DNA of 43,797 nt from a virus: the IMG/VR virus record IMGVR_UViG_3300035702_000481, positions 1-43,797 of that record. The stretch is one strand, 5' to 3'. The notes beneath the pieces are model-generated. The model worked only from the letters and a program-made list of their open reading frames with translations. It had not been told where the DNA came from and ran no database searches. Shown in pieces: positions 14,281 to 24,895 of the stretch. The translations under genes were made by a program, and so were the position numbers. Each line of letters starts with the position of its first letter. Within the stretch, counting starts at the first letter, position 1.

Positions 14281-14967
14281 ATGCCAAAGTCAGCTAAACA
14301 CAGAATACAAAAGGTAATACCTCATTTCCAACAAAGACTAATAGCGGAACAAAATGACGCAAAGTCCTTAATATATTCAAAAGATTTAACCATAATTACA
14401 GGAAAAGCGGGTAGTGGTAAAACACTTGTGGCCGTATACTCTGCCTTAACCATGCTATTAGAGGGCAAAGTAAATAGGATAATAATCACCAGACCGCCTG
14501 TAGAAGCCGGTGAGGGTATGGGATTTTTGCCCGGGGGTTTAGAGGAAAAAATGGATCCTTGGCTGGCACCTATCTACGAAAATCTAGAGCTTATTATAAA
14601 AAAAGATAATACTCAATATTTAGTAGAGGAAGGTAAAATAGATATAAGACCTATCGCTATGATGAGAGGGCAAACTTATACAAAGTGTGCTATAATAGTA
14701 GATGAGGCCCAAAATGTCACTCATAATCAAATGGAATTGATTGTTGGACGTTTAGGAAGAGACAGTAAAATGATGATCTGCGGAGATGCAAGACAAAAAG
14801 ACTTAAATTACAGATCAAGAAGTGGGTTACCATTTCTGATCCAAAAAGCAACTAAACTCCACGAAGTAGCCCATATCGAATTACAGGCTAATCACAGACA
14901 CGACCTTGTGGATAAATTATTAAACCTATATCTTGAAGAAGATGAAAATAAAAGCAAAAAAGCTTAA
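14281..14967 (+). CDS. phoH: PhoH-like ATPase
   Basis: The ATG at 14281 gives 228 residues; an upstream in-frame TTG is less likely. Motifs are Walker A GKAGSGKT (41-48), IIITRPPVEAGEGMGFLPG typical of PhoH, IRPIAMMRGQTY, Walker B IIVDEAQNVT, and MMICGDARQKDL. PhoH-like proteins are predicted ATPases or RNA helicases of the SF1 fold and are very common in phages. It heads a run of short overlapping genes (14942-15667). All core motifs are intact and length matches phage forms lacking extra domains. Confidence 0.92.
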   Translation: MPKSAKHRIQKVIPHFQQRLIAEQNDAKSLIYSKDLTIITGKAGSGKTLVAVYSALTMLLEGKVNRIIITRPPVEAGEGMGFLPGGLEEKMDPWLAPIYENLELIIKKDNTQYLVEEGKIDIRPIAMMRGQTYTKCAIIVDEAQNVTHNQMELIVGRLGRDSKMMICGDARQKDLNYRSRSGLPFLIQKATKLHEVAHIELQANHRHDLVDKLLNLYLEEDENKSKKA

Positions 14968-15145
14968 AGAATCTAATATCAATAAAAAGCTTAGAAGAGC
15001 AATCTTGGACCACCAAAAGAGTGAAAAACCTTCTTTTAGGTCCACGCCCTCAGCAAGGGATATGATCCCTATGAATATTAACGGAACAATGTTTATGCTC
15101 TGTCCCGATACAGGGCAAAAATTATTAGCCAGAAAACACTTTTAA
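14942..15145 (+). CDS. Small basic protein (67 aa)
   Basis: The ATG at 14942 lies inside the end of the PhoH gene in another frame, a 26-base overlap suggesting coupling. The product is strongly basic at the start (MKIKAKKLKESNINKKLRRA) and ends with MFMLCPDTGQKLLARKHF. No domain is recognised; basic charge suggests contact with nucleic acid. Confidence 0.55.
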   Translation: MKIKAKKLKESNINKKLRRAILDHQKSEKPSFRSTPSARDMIPMNINGTMFMLCPDTGQKLLARKHF

Positions 15146-15146
15146 A

Positions 15147-15425
15147 ATGGAAGTAACTTACTTAGAACACAATCCCTATTTAGATGACATGCTCTCCGAT
15201 ATAGAGAGTGAGGACTTTGATCACAACAAAGCTGAGATACTTTTATCTGCAGCTAGTTATGTTGACTCGGTCCAGGTTCAGGCTTTTATAGAGGGAGCAA
15301 ATGTAAAGGGTGATGAGTCTCAAATTTTTCCTAGGATGGAGGACCCAACACCCGAACAAGAAGAGAGTGAACTCATGGCACTTTATAAAAAAGCTGTCCT
15401 AAATAGAAAATCTGAGAAAGATTAA
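15147..15425 (+). CDS. Acidic hypothetical protein (92 aa)
   Basis: The start ATG follows the previous stop by one base. The protein is acidic (YLDDMLSDIESEDFDHNKAE; MEDPTPEQEESELMALYKKA) and predicted helical. Its TAA overlaps the next ATG (TAATG). No family is recognised. It belongs to the PhoH-led operon. Confidence 0.6.
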   Translation: MEVTYLEHNPYLDDMLSDIESEDFDHNKAEILLSAASYVDSVQVQAFIEGANVKGDESQIFPRMEDPTPEQEESELMALYKKAVLNRKSEKD

Positions 15426-15667
15426 TGTCACTAGATGAAATTACAAAGGCAGCTGTAAAGTCTTTGATGAGCGGCGAGCCTATGCAGGATCGTAAAAGGA
15501 TAGAAGAAAGTGTAGAAGTATCTTTTATAGGACCTTTACGAGTAATCATCAGTGAGGAACTTGAACCTGTTTTACTTCATCTAAAAGGAGAATTAAGAGA
15601 AGAGGTTAAAAAAGAAATTATTGAAAATATAGTAAATAGGTTTCTTAAAGAGATAGGACCCAATTAG
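15425..15667 (+). CDS. Hypothetical protein (80 aa)
   Basis: It starts by TAATG overlap and ends in a shared bidirectional terminator. The sequence is helical with a central beta-like stretch (VEVSFIGPLRVIISEEL) and a charged C-terminal helix (ELREEVKKEIIENIVNRF). It is the last gene of the PhoH operon and converges with the polymerase operon. No family is recognised. Confidence 0.6.
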   Translation: MSLDEITKAAVKSLMSGEPMQDRKRIEESVEVSFIGPLRVIISEELEPVLLHLKGELREEVKKEIIENIVNRFLKEIGPN

Positions 15668-15681
15668 GGTCCTATTTTTTT
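15654..15681. terminator. Bidirectional terminator between convergent operons
   Basis: TAGGACCC and GGGTCCTA form a perfect 8-bp stem with loop AATTA and a T run on the plus side. It sits between the ends of the convergent PhoH and RNA polymerase operons. Confidence 0.8.
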
Positions 15682-16171
15682 ACCTTAAGATTTTTATAGG
15701 GCTTTCATTGTTAACGTCTCTTTGAAGTGTGGGAGTATATCTACCCTCTTTGGTTTTAGACTCTCCCGAGCCTTTTACTGAGCTTCTTTTTTTTACTTCC
15801 GGGGAGTCTTCCATATTTGGTATTACTCCAGCCTCAGACGTTTTCTTGTCTAATTCCTTCTTGTCTATAAAGGTGAACGACCCATTGTCTTCCAAATAAG
15901 CACCCAATCTTTCAGAGACGATGAGTCTATAATAAGGGTGACCCCTCTTTACTTCAGATTCCAGGCTTTCCATTTTTGTGATGCCGCCAGTAGCCGAAAT
16001 CTCTTCCAATACATATACGGTCCAACCCTGTTTATTGTTTGGAACATGAGTAATTATTAAAGCCTCTTCATGGTCTTCAATAGGATTTAGAACACCATTT
16101 AGAACTTCAGCATTAAAAGTATGCTGCCTTCATTCTATCTCGTGTGTTTCTTCATTTACAAATAATGGCAT
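15680..16171 (-). CDS. Hypothetical protein with one in-frame UGA (163 aa)
   Basis: The ATG at 16171 overlaps the stop of the RNA polymerase gene (TAATG). The frame contains one UGA at 16130-16132 (IE-Trp-RQHTF when read as Trp) and then continues to TAA at 15680-15682. Without recoding, only the last 109 codons would have an ATG and the overlap would be lost. The product has a beta-rich N-terminal half (GWTVYVLEEI, YYRLIVSERLG) and a charged, disordered tail. It is probably co-expressed with the polymerase; family unknown. Confidence 0.7.
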
Positions 16172-19100
16172 TAGTAAAAACCTCCTTCATCTTTCCCTTT
16201 CTTTTTAGGATCGCCAAAATCATCCCCATAAATGTATGCGGGGATAGGGTCTTTTCCTGCAATATCCGCCCACTGTCCTTTAGCCATTCCCTTAGAAAGA
16301 CCATCTTTTATTCTGTTGGTAGTAATTCTTGTAAGCCAGTCATTACTATCAACGTTTAAAGTATCAACAGACTTAAAGTAAGGTTTATACTTTATAGGTT
16401 CCATTTTATTTGCCTGACGTTCTCTATTCAATTTCTTAAGATAAGATTCAGTGGTCTTGTCTCCTCTATAAAAACCTGAGTCATCAGGTGCTTCTGTAAT
16501 CTCAGCGTTATCACTAATTCCTCGGACAACTGTTTCTATACTTTTCTTATGAAAGTCATTGTCGTACACTCCAGAAATCTCATCAACAATATATTTTTGA
16601 GCTTCTAAGTGACTTTTTAACTCTCCTAACTCCTGTGGCTTAATAACTCCATCTGTGAGTGCCTCTCCTTTTTTAACATTGTTCCCCTCAGACACTAGTA
16701 ATTCTCTGCCAGGGTGAATTGTAAGTTTTTTAGAACCTACATTTAGCTCCCACCCACCGATATCATTCTTCTTAATACCAGACACAGACCCTGAAATAGG
16801 GGCAAGGGTTGCTTTTCCGCTCACTTTTTGTGGTACTTTTAAAAGCTGTTCTAATCGAGGAAAGGAAGAAGCAACATCTTTCTTACCACCTGCCGCTCCC
16901 CCGGTATGGAAAGTCTTCATAGTAAGCTGAGTAGATCGCTCTGTTAGAGCTTGGGAATCTAAAATACCTACATTCGTTCCTACATTAGGTAGCTGCCCGT
17001 CAGGTAAAGTACCATAACATTTCTGACAAATACCTTCTGAAGAATCACACGTAAGAGGACTTCTAACCTCTAAAGATTCCATGCCTTTTTCTTTAGCATT
17101 ATTAATAACTCTGGAATCAATAATCTCGCCCCTTTTTACTACACCTCTTACAGTGTTAAGAGCAGTCCTATCAAGTACATTATTATCACTCAGCTTCAAG
17201 GTAATTCCTTCAGTTGTTCCACAATCTTCTTCTACGATAAGCTGTCTACGATTAACAGAGAGCAGAGTCTTGTTAAGGGCCCCACTCTGCTGAGTGTTTA
17301 CAGATCTATCTACGATCCCCTTTCTTACACCTGGAAAAGTATTGAAATAAGAAAAAGTATCTAGACCTTCCGAATAAGATTTGAAAATCGGGATAGGGAT
17401 AGGATTACCGTTTGTGTCAGTAACTATACCCGGCCCACTAAGGACCTGCTTAACATTCCCGCTCTTACTTTTAGACAGAGCACCAGTCTCAATAAGCTCA
17501 AGCATACGGTTTTTGCCTTTTAACTGCTTATCTTGCGCCTCCCCTATATCTTTATTAAGAGCTAAATAAGCTTCTATTTTTTTCTGGTCATCTTTTATTT
17601 TCTTTATCTTGGGCTCCCACTTTTTAATTAGGTTTTCCCGGTATTTACGATCTATAACCATGTCATCAATAGAGATGGTTCCCCCTATTTTATAGGAATA
17701 CAACGCTCCCAGGTCTTTATAATGGTTTATGACGTCTGCAAATACATCATTAGGCTCGCTCCTTGCTATCTTGTCTAGTAGTTTTGATAGGTCGCTACCT
17801 TTAAAAACCCTGGAATAATCCTTATACTTCTCAGGAAGTTTTTTATTAAGTTCCCATTGGCCTAATGTCATGTTTTGACCGTTTAAACTAAATTGGTCAG
17901 TCATTTTTAAACCAGCTTCTTTTGCTTCATTTATTGATTTAAAAGTTTTTCCAGTCTTTTTATTTAGCTCGCTGAGCTTTGATATACCGTATACGTACTC
18001 TTGGGAAACAGATGGGACTAATCCTCTATCACCATGTTTGAACAGAATCCTAGAAGGAAACATACTCTTTGCATCTTGCTCACCTTCATAGGTTGCCGGG
18101 ACCATTATAGACATAGTATCCCCGTCAAAGTCAGCGTTGAACCCACTAACAATTAAAGGGTTTATTCTAATATCTTTACCGCTAGAGAGTTGTGCCTTAG
18201 CAGCCTGTACTGAATGTTTGTGTAAAGAGGGAGCCCTATTCATTATGACCGGTTTCTCTTTCATAACTTGTAACAGAGCCTGCTTACCCTGATCATCTCT
18301 CTCATTTACAGATTTAAGAGAATTAGAAGCAGTAATACCTCTTTCTTTTAATTTACGTACAACAAAAGGTTTAAAAATAGTCCAAGCCATCTCTTCTGGG
18401 ATACCTACTTCATCTAAACCTAAGGAGGGTTCTGGAGTAATAGTTGAACGTCCAGAAAGATCCTGGCGCTTGCCCCAAGCTTTTCCGAATATGATTCCAC
18501 CTTTAGTATTACCTAGTTCTTTTAGAGCTCCTTTATACTTCTGCTTACCGTATGTTATAGGATCAACAAAACCTTGCATGGCTTTTACAGAATAGTAAAG
18601 ACCATTTTCATATTTAACCTTCTCCTCATCATCTATAATGTCCTCGTCAATAGCATTCTTTAGACCCACCGCTTTTAACCCGATGTCTCTATAATGTTTA
18701 TTTATATCTGAAACTTGTAAATCTCCAGAAGGTAAAGCGTAGATAGGTCGGAACTTAGGAGGAAGTGTCAAAACATTCTTAATAACATAAGCATCTTTAG
18801 CATTTAATCCTTGTTGATCCAAAGCGTCTAATATCCTAACCTTAGTGTTAAGCTTATTTACATTGGTAGGAGGAGCATCTCTAAGAAGTTCTTTTGTAGA
18901 CTTCAGCTCTTTCTTTATGTCTAGGGATTTTAAAGAACTTATAATACCCGCTGCACCAGTATTACCATTCAATTCTTCTTTACCAGACATAATATTATCA
19001 TAACCTTTGTTAGTAAGCTCTAAAATACTTTTTATGGCACTTTCTGCCATAGGATTCGGAAGCTCCACCGGAAGAGAAATGTGATTATATTTCTCCCCTT

Positions 19101-22100
19101 TGGATCCACCTGTGAGTTTCTTATCAAATAAACCCCCTTTTTTCTCTTCTAGGTTTTTACCTATGAGCATATCTGCGGGCTTAGTTATCTCACCATTGGA
19201 AAGCTCTAAGGTTTTTTTATCAATAAGAGGGATTAATTGCATACCATTGCCTTCTTTCTTTACATCTACTCCGGCAGCCTTTAAGTAATTTAACATTTTG
19301 TCAAAAACAAAATTACCTGAAGGTTTTGGAGGTGCTAAACCAAACTGTACATTTCGGAACCATTCTTCGTTTTTTCTTCCTTTTATAGTGGTAGCCTCAC
19401 GGAGCAAATTCTTAGCACCGTGTGCTAAATAAGAATAAGTCACACCCTCACCCATCTTCTGGGCGCCCTTACCAGCAGGTTGCTCATCGATATCATAAGT
19501 ACCGAAATCATGCGCCCCCATTTTTTTCTTCACAAGATGGCGAAGTTTTAAATACTGTCTATTACCAACAAAAATAGGGTTTTCAATATAATCTCCATTC
19601 TTGCCATCTCTAAGTTTCTCGTTAGGCTCTACACCTTCTTTCTTCATTAGGTCTAACACTCGCTTGGCTTCATCGCCTTCTGGGTTATTAAAGTTCTTAA
19701 TGTCATAAACCTTCCCAGTCTTCTTAGAAAGTTTACCCATAGCTGTATCTAACAACTGTCCCATATTCATACGACCTTGTACACCCTGTGGGTTTACCAT
19801 TATCTCAACAGGCGTACCGTCCGGGCGATGAGGAGCCTCGTCATCTGGTATAATTTTACCAACGATGTGCTTATCTCCATAGCGCGACGAATTACCAGTC
19901 CAACTAGTTTTACCATTTCTTCTAATATAAACTATACCGTTAGGAGTAGTAGGGCATCCTACTTTGCCCTCATAGTGTATATAATCCTCTTCTTGTGCAT
20001 TTTGATCATGTACGTGCCCATGATTAACTTGTGGGTACAATTTTGTTTTTATTTCTCTAATATTCCAACAATCATAGTTAGAAAAATATTCAAAAACCCG
20101 AGTACCGGCTGGAGAAGCTAAAGTATAATTAGCTGCCATACCGTTTTTAAGTATCAATTCCATCAAATCATCTCTCATTTTTAATGAGGATGTTATATAA
20201 ACTTTTTGCCCGCTATTATTTATAGAACCATCCCCTTTACAGTAAGCATCTAAAAAAGCTTCTATATATTCAGAGTCAGACTCTTTTATAGCATCTGGGA
20301 CAAATTTTTGAAAGGATTTGCCGAAAGGCTTTAAATAGTAATAAAAAGACTTGGAATTAAAGGTAATTCTATCTTTTTGCTCAATTGGAGTAAGATTCAT
20401 CCTTTTTAGTAAATTAACTATCTCTTTATAGTTAATAGGATTTATTTCTAAACTCTGATGGATTGTAGTTACATACCCTTTTGGAGTTTTGTTAGTATTT
20501 CCCTCAGATAAAAACCATCCCATAAATGAAGCAAAATCTAAAGCATCAATTTCATGTTGTATTTCAGAGGGTATTACAAGATCCTCCCCAAACCATTTAC
20601 CACTTTTAGAATACCTGACTCGCTTACCAAATATATCTTTAGGATTAAATAAACCGTATCCACTATTTAAAGGGTTACGAGGCTTAACATACATTTTATG
20701 GCCTAGAGTAACAAGTTGATCTATAGTAGTATTTGCTATCTTATACATAGGACCCTCATGGTCATATATATTAATACTTTGGGCCTCTTGGTACTCTATT
20801 AATTCTCCATTTGGATTTAGGGTACAGAATTTTTCAGAACCCTTTAACTCTAAAATAGATTTCCACCCTTTATCAGTTAGAAATTCCGTTTCTTCATCTA
20901 CGCATAGTTTATCTCCTCCTTTGAAAGGGTGAACACTTTTAACATAGATGTCAATGTTTCTTCCAGTTTTTCTAACCTCAACAACTTCCCCTACATCTTC
21001 CTCATCCCAGACGGTTACGTTCTTAGAGTAAGGAGTGTAAATAGCTTTATTTAACTTTTTTAAAGAAGCATCTAAGTCATCTACTTCTTTTTTAACCAAA
21101 AAGGCTGCTAAAGTTTCTCCTTTTTGAAATTTCTCACCAGGCTTAGGTAGTCCCTGTTCATCTAATTTATCTGAATTACTTGGAGGGAGCTCCTCAGGGA
21201 ATAAGGCTCTGAATCTTTTTTTGTCAAACACAGATAGCTTCGGTGTAAAGAACACATTGATCCTATCTATAGAGGAGTGAGAAAGTTTTTTGGCAGCACT
21301 TTCAGTTATAGTAGCACCATCTTCAAAAGAATTACCTTTGTACGAAATGTAAGCCACTGTCAGGTTTTTACCTAAAGCAAGTCTTCCTTTATCATCTGTA
21401 AAATTACTTTTAGCTAATAAGTCTTTTGGTTTAACTTTGTCGCCTTCTTTTACAATAGGGGAGGTGTTTAAAAAACCGTCTTGGTTAAGAGGGAAATCTT
21501 TATAAAGACCTACTTTATAATCTTCGCCATCATCACCTTTTATATGAATATATTCATCTGTTATTTTATCTACAGTACCACCAACATTATCTTTTCCACT
21601 CTCTTTTGAAAGAGTAGGTAATAAAATAGTTCCCATAAAATCTTCATAGGTACTTTCTCCGTCTCGGTTGACAGTAGTCAGAGGGGCTTCCGGATTATCC
21701 AGAGGCAAGGCCTGTGTAATCATTCGTCCGGCAGTAGAGGCCCGGTTACCTTGAGTAGTGGATAAAAAAGGAACTAGGTTAGCACCAAAGTCAAACATGC
21801 TTTGAGGAGATCTTAGATAAAAATCAACCTCACTAGGTTTAACTTCGGCAGGCTTGTGATTTTTCATAGCCTTAACCTTTTTGAAAAGAGCTTTAGGCTT
21901 CCCATTCTTCATAGTAAATTGATCTGGAAACCCAACAGTAGAGTTATAAAAATCCATAGGGCTCTTGTCTTCAATTTTACCGTCTGGCATAACCACCGGA
22001 GTGACCATTTCATTACCTTTCTTATGAACTTCACTACCTAGACCCACAGATACCCCTACTTTCAGAGATTCTGGTGTCGAAAGGGGATCTAAAAACCCAA

Positions 22101-23265
22101 AATGGGATGGCTGAACATCACGAGTCTCCATAGTAATAGAGTGCATGTTTCGAATACCACCCTCTCCCATAGATGTAGTTTTACGTGCGTTAGTAAGCAT
22201 AGCCACAGGGTTTGTTTGTGGCGGTGTAGAGGATAGATCACTTGTAGTAAAAAAGTTTCTCAAAGGTTTTGTAAAAACGTTTGAAGCAACTACTTCTCCA
22301 ACCTGGTCTCTATTTCTTAAAGAGTTTTGTAGCTTTCTTTGTATAGTCTTACCATGCGCATTAAAATATTCTTTTAAAAGGTCATCTGGTGCGTAAATAT
22401 TTTTGAAAATAAGAGAGTCTCTCTCATCAGGCTTTTCTGTCCCCTTGTTAATATTAAGAAGCCTAATTGAGGCATCGATAAGAGCCTCTGGAGAAACGAC
22501 TTTATGCCCGGATCCTAAAGTGATTTTATTTACCTCTGGGTTCATTGCCGTCTCTTCAAAATATTTTCTAAGCCCGGCGCTTACTTTAGAAAGAGTCTGA
22601 GGTACATTATTCTTGTCAATTAACTTTTTATATAAATCAACAATCTCACTCTGCTCTGTTCGCTCAAAACCACTTTTATTTGTTTCAAAAAGATTTTCTC
22701 CTCAAGCATTTTTCATTTTTGAGTCCATCATACCCAAATGGCTAAGCAGAGTATACAAACGGTATTTACGAGTTCCACTTCTCAAAATTAAATAAAATAT
22801 TTGCTTCTGTGGGTCTAGCTCCAAAGAAAAGTTTGCACCCTTCTCTAAGTTAAACTCACTCTCTAACTGCCCATTCTTTTTCTTACGAGAATAAACACCA
22901 CTCTTCCTTCTTATCTGGTTAAAAACTTGATATTCATTTCCCCCTACAATTGCGCTAAATCTATTGGTGAGCTTTGGTATAGCGCCAATTTTGGCATTAG
23001 TTTTACTAGATATAGTTCTTCCAGAGCTGGAATCTACTATAGCTAAATCAGCCTTAATAGGGACTTCTCAGCTACCTCTATTTAGCCTAGTTTCTTTCTG
23101 GCCTGGGAAATCTGTTTCTCCCAAGGTATCTTCAATTTGTAAATTGGATAATATTAACTTTTTTCCATCTTGTTCTACAGGAAACATGTTCGTTATGGAA
23201 TCTTGCAGAGATTTTTGTATCTGCTGATTTTGTACTTTGTGGTCTAAGAAATTTGTATCTGACAT
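16171..23265 (-). CDS. Fused beta-beta' DNA-directed RNA polymerase, intein-containing, two in-frame UGA
   Basis: The frame from ATG 23265 to TAA 16171-16173 encodes about 2364 residues if UGA at 23068-23070 and 22702-22704 is read as Trp (RGS-Trp-EVPIKADL and KNA-Trp-GENLFE). The first part is beta-like: it ends in the GDK...SSRYGDKHIVGKI and RMNMGQ blocks. The second is beta'-like: KGGIIFGKAWGKRQDLSGRS, MNRAPSLHKHS, the catalytic NADFDGDTM that holds the Mg-binding Asps, a zinc site with CDSSEGICQKCYG, and the trigger-loop block QLTMKTFHTGG. A 338-residue intein interrupts the GDK motif. The polymerase probably transcribes later phage genes. A sigma70-like promoter lies upstream. The UGA codons near the 5' end make synthesis depend on the suppressor tRNA. 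Confidence 0.93.
19891..20904 (-). mobile_element. Intein with LAGLIDADG endonuclease in RNA polymerase
   Basis: The insertion of 338 residues begins with Cys after GGDKL (CVDEETEFLTDKGW, a typical block A) and ends with Asn (TSWTGN) followed by Ser of the extein. Endonuclease-like blocks FMGWFLSEGN and FLDAYCKGDGS are LAGLIDADG motifs. Near the end, HDQNAQEEDY and GIVYIRRNGKTSW form the C-terminal splicing region. Removal restores GDKL-SSRYGDKH, the conserved basic motif of the beta subunit. The usual penultimate His is replaced by Gly, which may alter Asn cyclisation. Inteins favour such invariant sites because deletion must be exact. Confidence 0.9.
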
Positions 23266-23296
23266 TGGTTGTTTTTAAATCATTATTGACTAATAA

Positions 23297-23325
23297 AAGA
23301 TAAGCAGGAGGGTTCAGAAAGTCAA
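23297..23325 (-). promoter_or_regulatory. Sigma70-like promoter for RNA polymerase gene
   Basis: On the minus strand TTGACT (23320-23325) and TATCTT (23297-23302) are 17 bases apart, 32 bases before the ATG. The -35 context GTTGACTTT-TG-AAC is shared with the promoter before the gene at 36522. Confidence 0.5.
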
Positions 23326-23398
23326 CATTTTTGGGTATAAGAATGATGAGCGATTAAGAACGCTAAAATTTATATGCTAACACTCTTAACCATACGGA

Positions 23399-23567
23399 GG
23401 GTTTCGTGCCTACAGGCTATACAGCCTATGAGCGTCCTAGTGGCGCCGGCATCGACGGCGACTGAGCCGTGACGAAACCTGACGAAAGGAATTATAGGTA
23501 GGCCCGGTTAGGGCATACTATCTATGACCTAAGGTATTTTAAGGATCCGGGTCGGGTCCTTTTTTAT
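23399..23567 (+). ncRNA. Structured RNA with terminator (unknown class)
   Basis: A long-range stem (GGTTTCGT 23400-23407 with ACGAAACC 23472-23479) encloses the hairpins AGGCT-ATAC-AGCCT and CGCCG-CGGCG. A second domain is a strong hairpin, ATAGGTAG-GCCC (23494-23505) with GGGC-ATA-CTATCTAT (to 23525). A rho-independent terminator (GGATCCG-GGT-CGGGTCC plus T run, 23541-23567) ends it. The local GC content is well above the flanks and no frame is coding. It lies in the gap between divergent operons, upstream of the MoxR-VWA-reverse transcriptase operon. It may be that enzyme's template RNA, a regulatory leader, or a ribozyme. I could not fit known hammerhead, HDV or tRNA-like patterns. Confidence 0.6.
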
Positions 23568-23605
23568 ACATTAATTTTTTAACTTAAACACAGTCTTTTA
23601 ATTCC

Positions 23606-23695
23606 ATGACAACAGTAATGATAACATTACTGGATGCCTTTTGTTGCTTATACGAAGCAGCAGTTGATAGTGGCGAGGAAACAAAAGACAACTAA
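23606..23695 (+). CDS. Possible leader peptide (29 aa)
   Basis: An ATG at 23606 opens 29 codons (MTTVMITLLDAFCCLYEAAV and an acidic end) closing with TAA at 23693-23695, 14 bases before the MoxR start. The product is hydrophobic at first and acidic later. It may be a small protein or a leader peptide. Support is only its position and an uninterrupted frame. Confidence 0.3.
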   Translation: MTTVMITLLDAFCCLYEAAVDSGEETKDN

Positions 23696-23709
23696 ACAAT
23701 TGAAAATAA

Positions 23710-24885
23710 ATGACAAAAACTCTTACAGGGCAAAGCGAAGCCCAAAAAATGAGAGACATAGAAAACGAGTTAAATTTATTTCACGTAGAACGCACCGAAG
23801 AAATACGCGGTCTTAGTTTAGCTATAATAGCTAACACTAATGTTCTATTACTAGGTGATCCCGGAGTAGGTAAAAGTCTGCTCATAAAAGATTTTTCAAA
23901 AAGAATTGTTGAATCAGACTATTTTGAATGGTTGGTTGGTAAATTTACCACACCTGACGAACTTTTTGGTACATACTCTTTAACTAGTTTACAGGAGGGC
24001 AAGTTTGAGAGACATACCGAGGGAATGCTGAGCGAGGCTCACGTTGTATTTTTAGATGAAATTTGGAAATGTAACAATGGGGTTATTAACTCTTTGTTAT
24101 CTGTAATGAATGAGCGGGTATTTCATAATCACGGTAAACAAATCAAAGTACCTACCATTTTATTAGCCGGTGCTTCTAATGAACTTCCGGAAGCTAATGA
24201 TCATTTAGATGCCGCATTGGACAGATTTATTTTAAAGTTTAAAGTAGATACGATTCAAGAAGACGCGAATCTTGTAAAGATGATGCAAAACTCTTTAGAG
24301 GGAACTCGTGTAAAAGAAGCATCTATAACTTTGGACGAGGTTCACACCCTACAAAAGCTGCGAAGTGAGGTAACAGTTCCTTTAAGTGTTTTAAAAGCAT
24401 TTGTTAAAATCAAAAATGCTTTACGATCTGAAGGACTAGAAATTTCACCTAGAATGGCTAATCAAAGCATGAAAATAGTACAAGCGAATGCTTTACTAGA
24501 GGGTAGAAAAGAAGCAGAGATAGACGATTTGGAAACCCTAGTAAACGTCTTATGGAGAAATGATGACGATATTCCTTTAATAAGTGCAAAGGTTTATGCT
24601 AACATATCTTCAGAGGCTGAGAAAATTATCGAAGAGTTTTCTAAAGCCACGAACGTTATGGACAAATACAAGAAAGCTTTTAATGAGCACGGTACCTCAG
24701 AGGGTAATTATGTGCACTTCATTCAAGACTTAGTAGATGTCCGTGACAGGTTAGACGAGATAAAAGACGGAATAGTTTCAGACGGTAAAAGTACAAAAAC
24801 AATAGACAAAAAGATAAATACTATTGACGGCTGGGTCAAACGCATTTTTAGCGAAGGACACGGCATCCATGATATGCAAGTTTAA
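23710..24885 (+). CDS. MoxR-family AAA+ ATPase
   Basis: This 391-residue protein has Walker A GDPGVGKS (49-56), Walker B VVFLDEIWK near 114, a sensor-1 segment LLAGASNELPEAND, and the arginine-finger region LDRFILKF. That is the typical order of MoxR/RavA/CobS-like AAA+ ATPases. The C-terminal 100 residues are helical and differ from the core. MoxR ATPases usually work with a VWA protein encoded next to them as chaperone-like complexes on a target. That pairing holds here, with the VWA gene 38 bases downstream. No UGA is used inside the gene. Confidence 0.88.
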   Translation: MTKTLTGQSEAQKMRDIENELNLFHVERTEEIRGLSLAIIANTNVLLLGDPGVGKSLLIKDFSKRIVESDYFEWLVGKFTTPDELFGTYSLTSLQEGKFERHTEGMLSEAHVVFLDEIWKCNNGVINSLLSVMNERVFHNHGKQIKVPTILLAGASNELPEANDHLDAALDRFILKFKVDTIQEDANLVKMMQNSLEGTRVKEASITLDEVHTLQKLRSEVTVPLSVLKAFVKIKNALRSEGLEISPRMANQSMKIVQANALLEGRKEAEIDDLETLVNVLWRNDDDIPLISAKVYANISSEAEKIIEEFSKATNVMDKYKKAFNEHGTSEGNYVHFIQDLVDVRDRLDEIKDGIVSDGKSTKTIDKKINTIDGWVKRIFSEGHGIHDMQV

Positions 24886-24895
24886 TCTATAATAT

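Noticed and set aside
16144-22795. Many plus-strand open frames opposite the RNA polymerase gene
   Set aside because: They are short shadows of the polymerase gene with no start signals or recognisable domains.
22546-23265. RNA polymerase 5' region as a pseudogene broken by two stops
   Set aside because: Both stops are UGA in frame at plausible Trp positions, the frame is otherwise perfect, and the same pattern recurs in ten other genes with a matching suppressor tRNA.
23399-23567. Hammerhead or HDV-like ribozyme
   Set aside because: A CTGACGA string and nearby GAAA occur, but the three stems of a hammerhead cannot be closed around them, and HDV-type nesting was not found.
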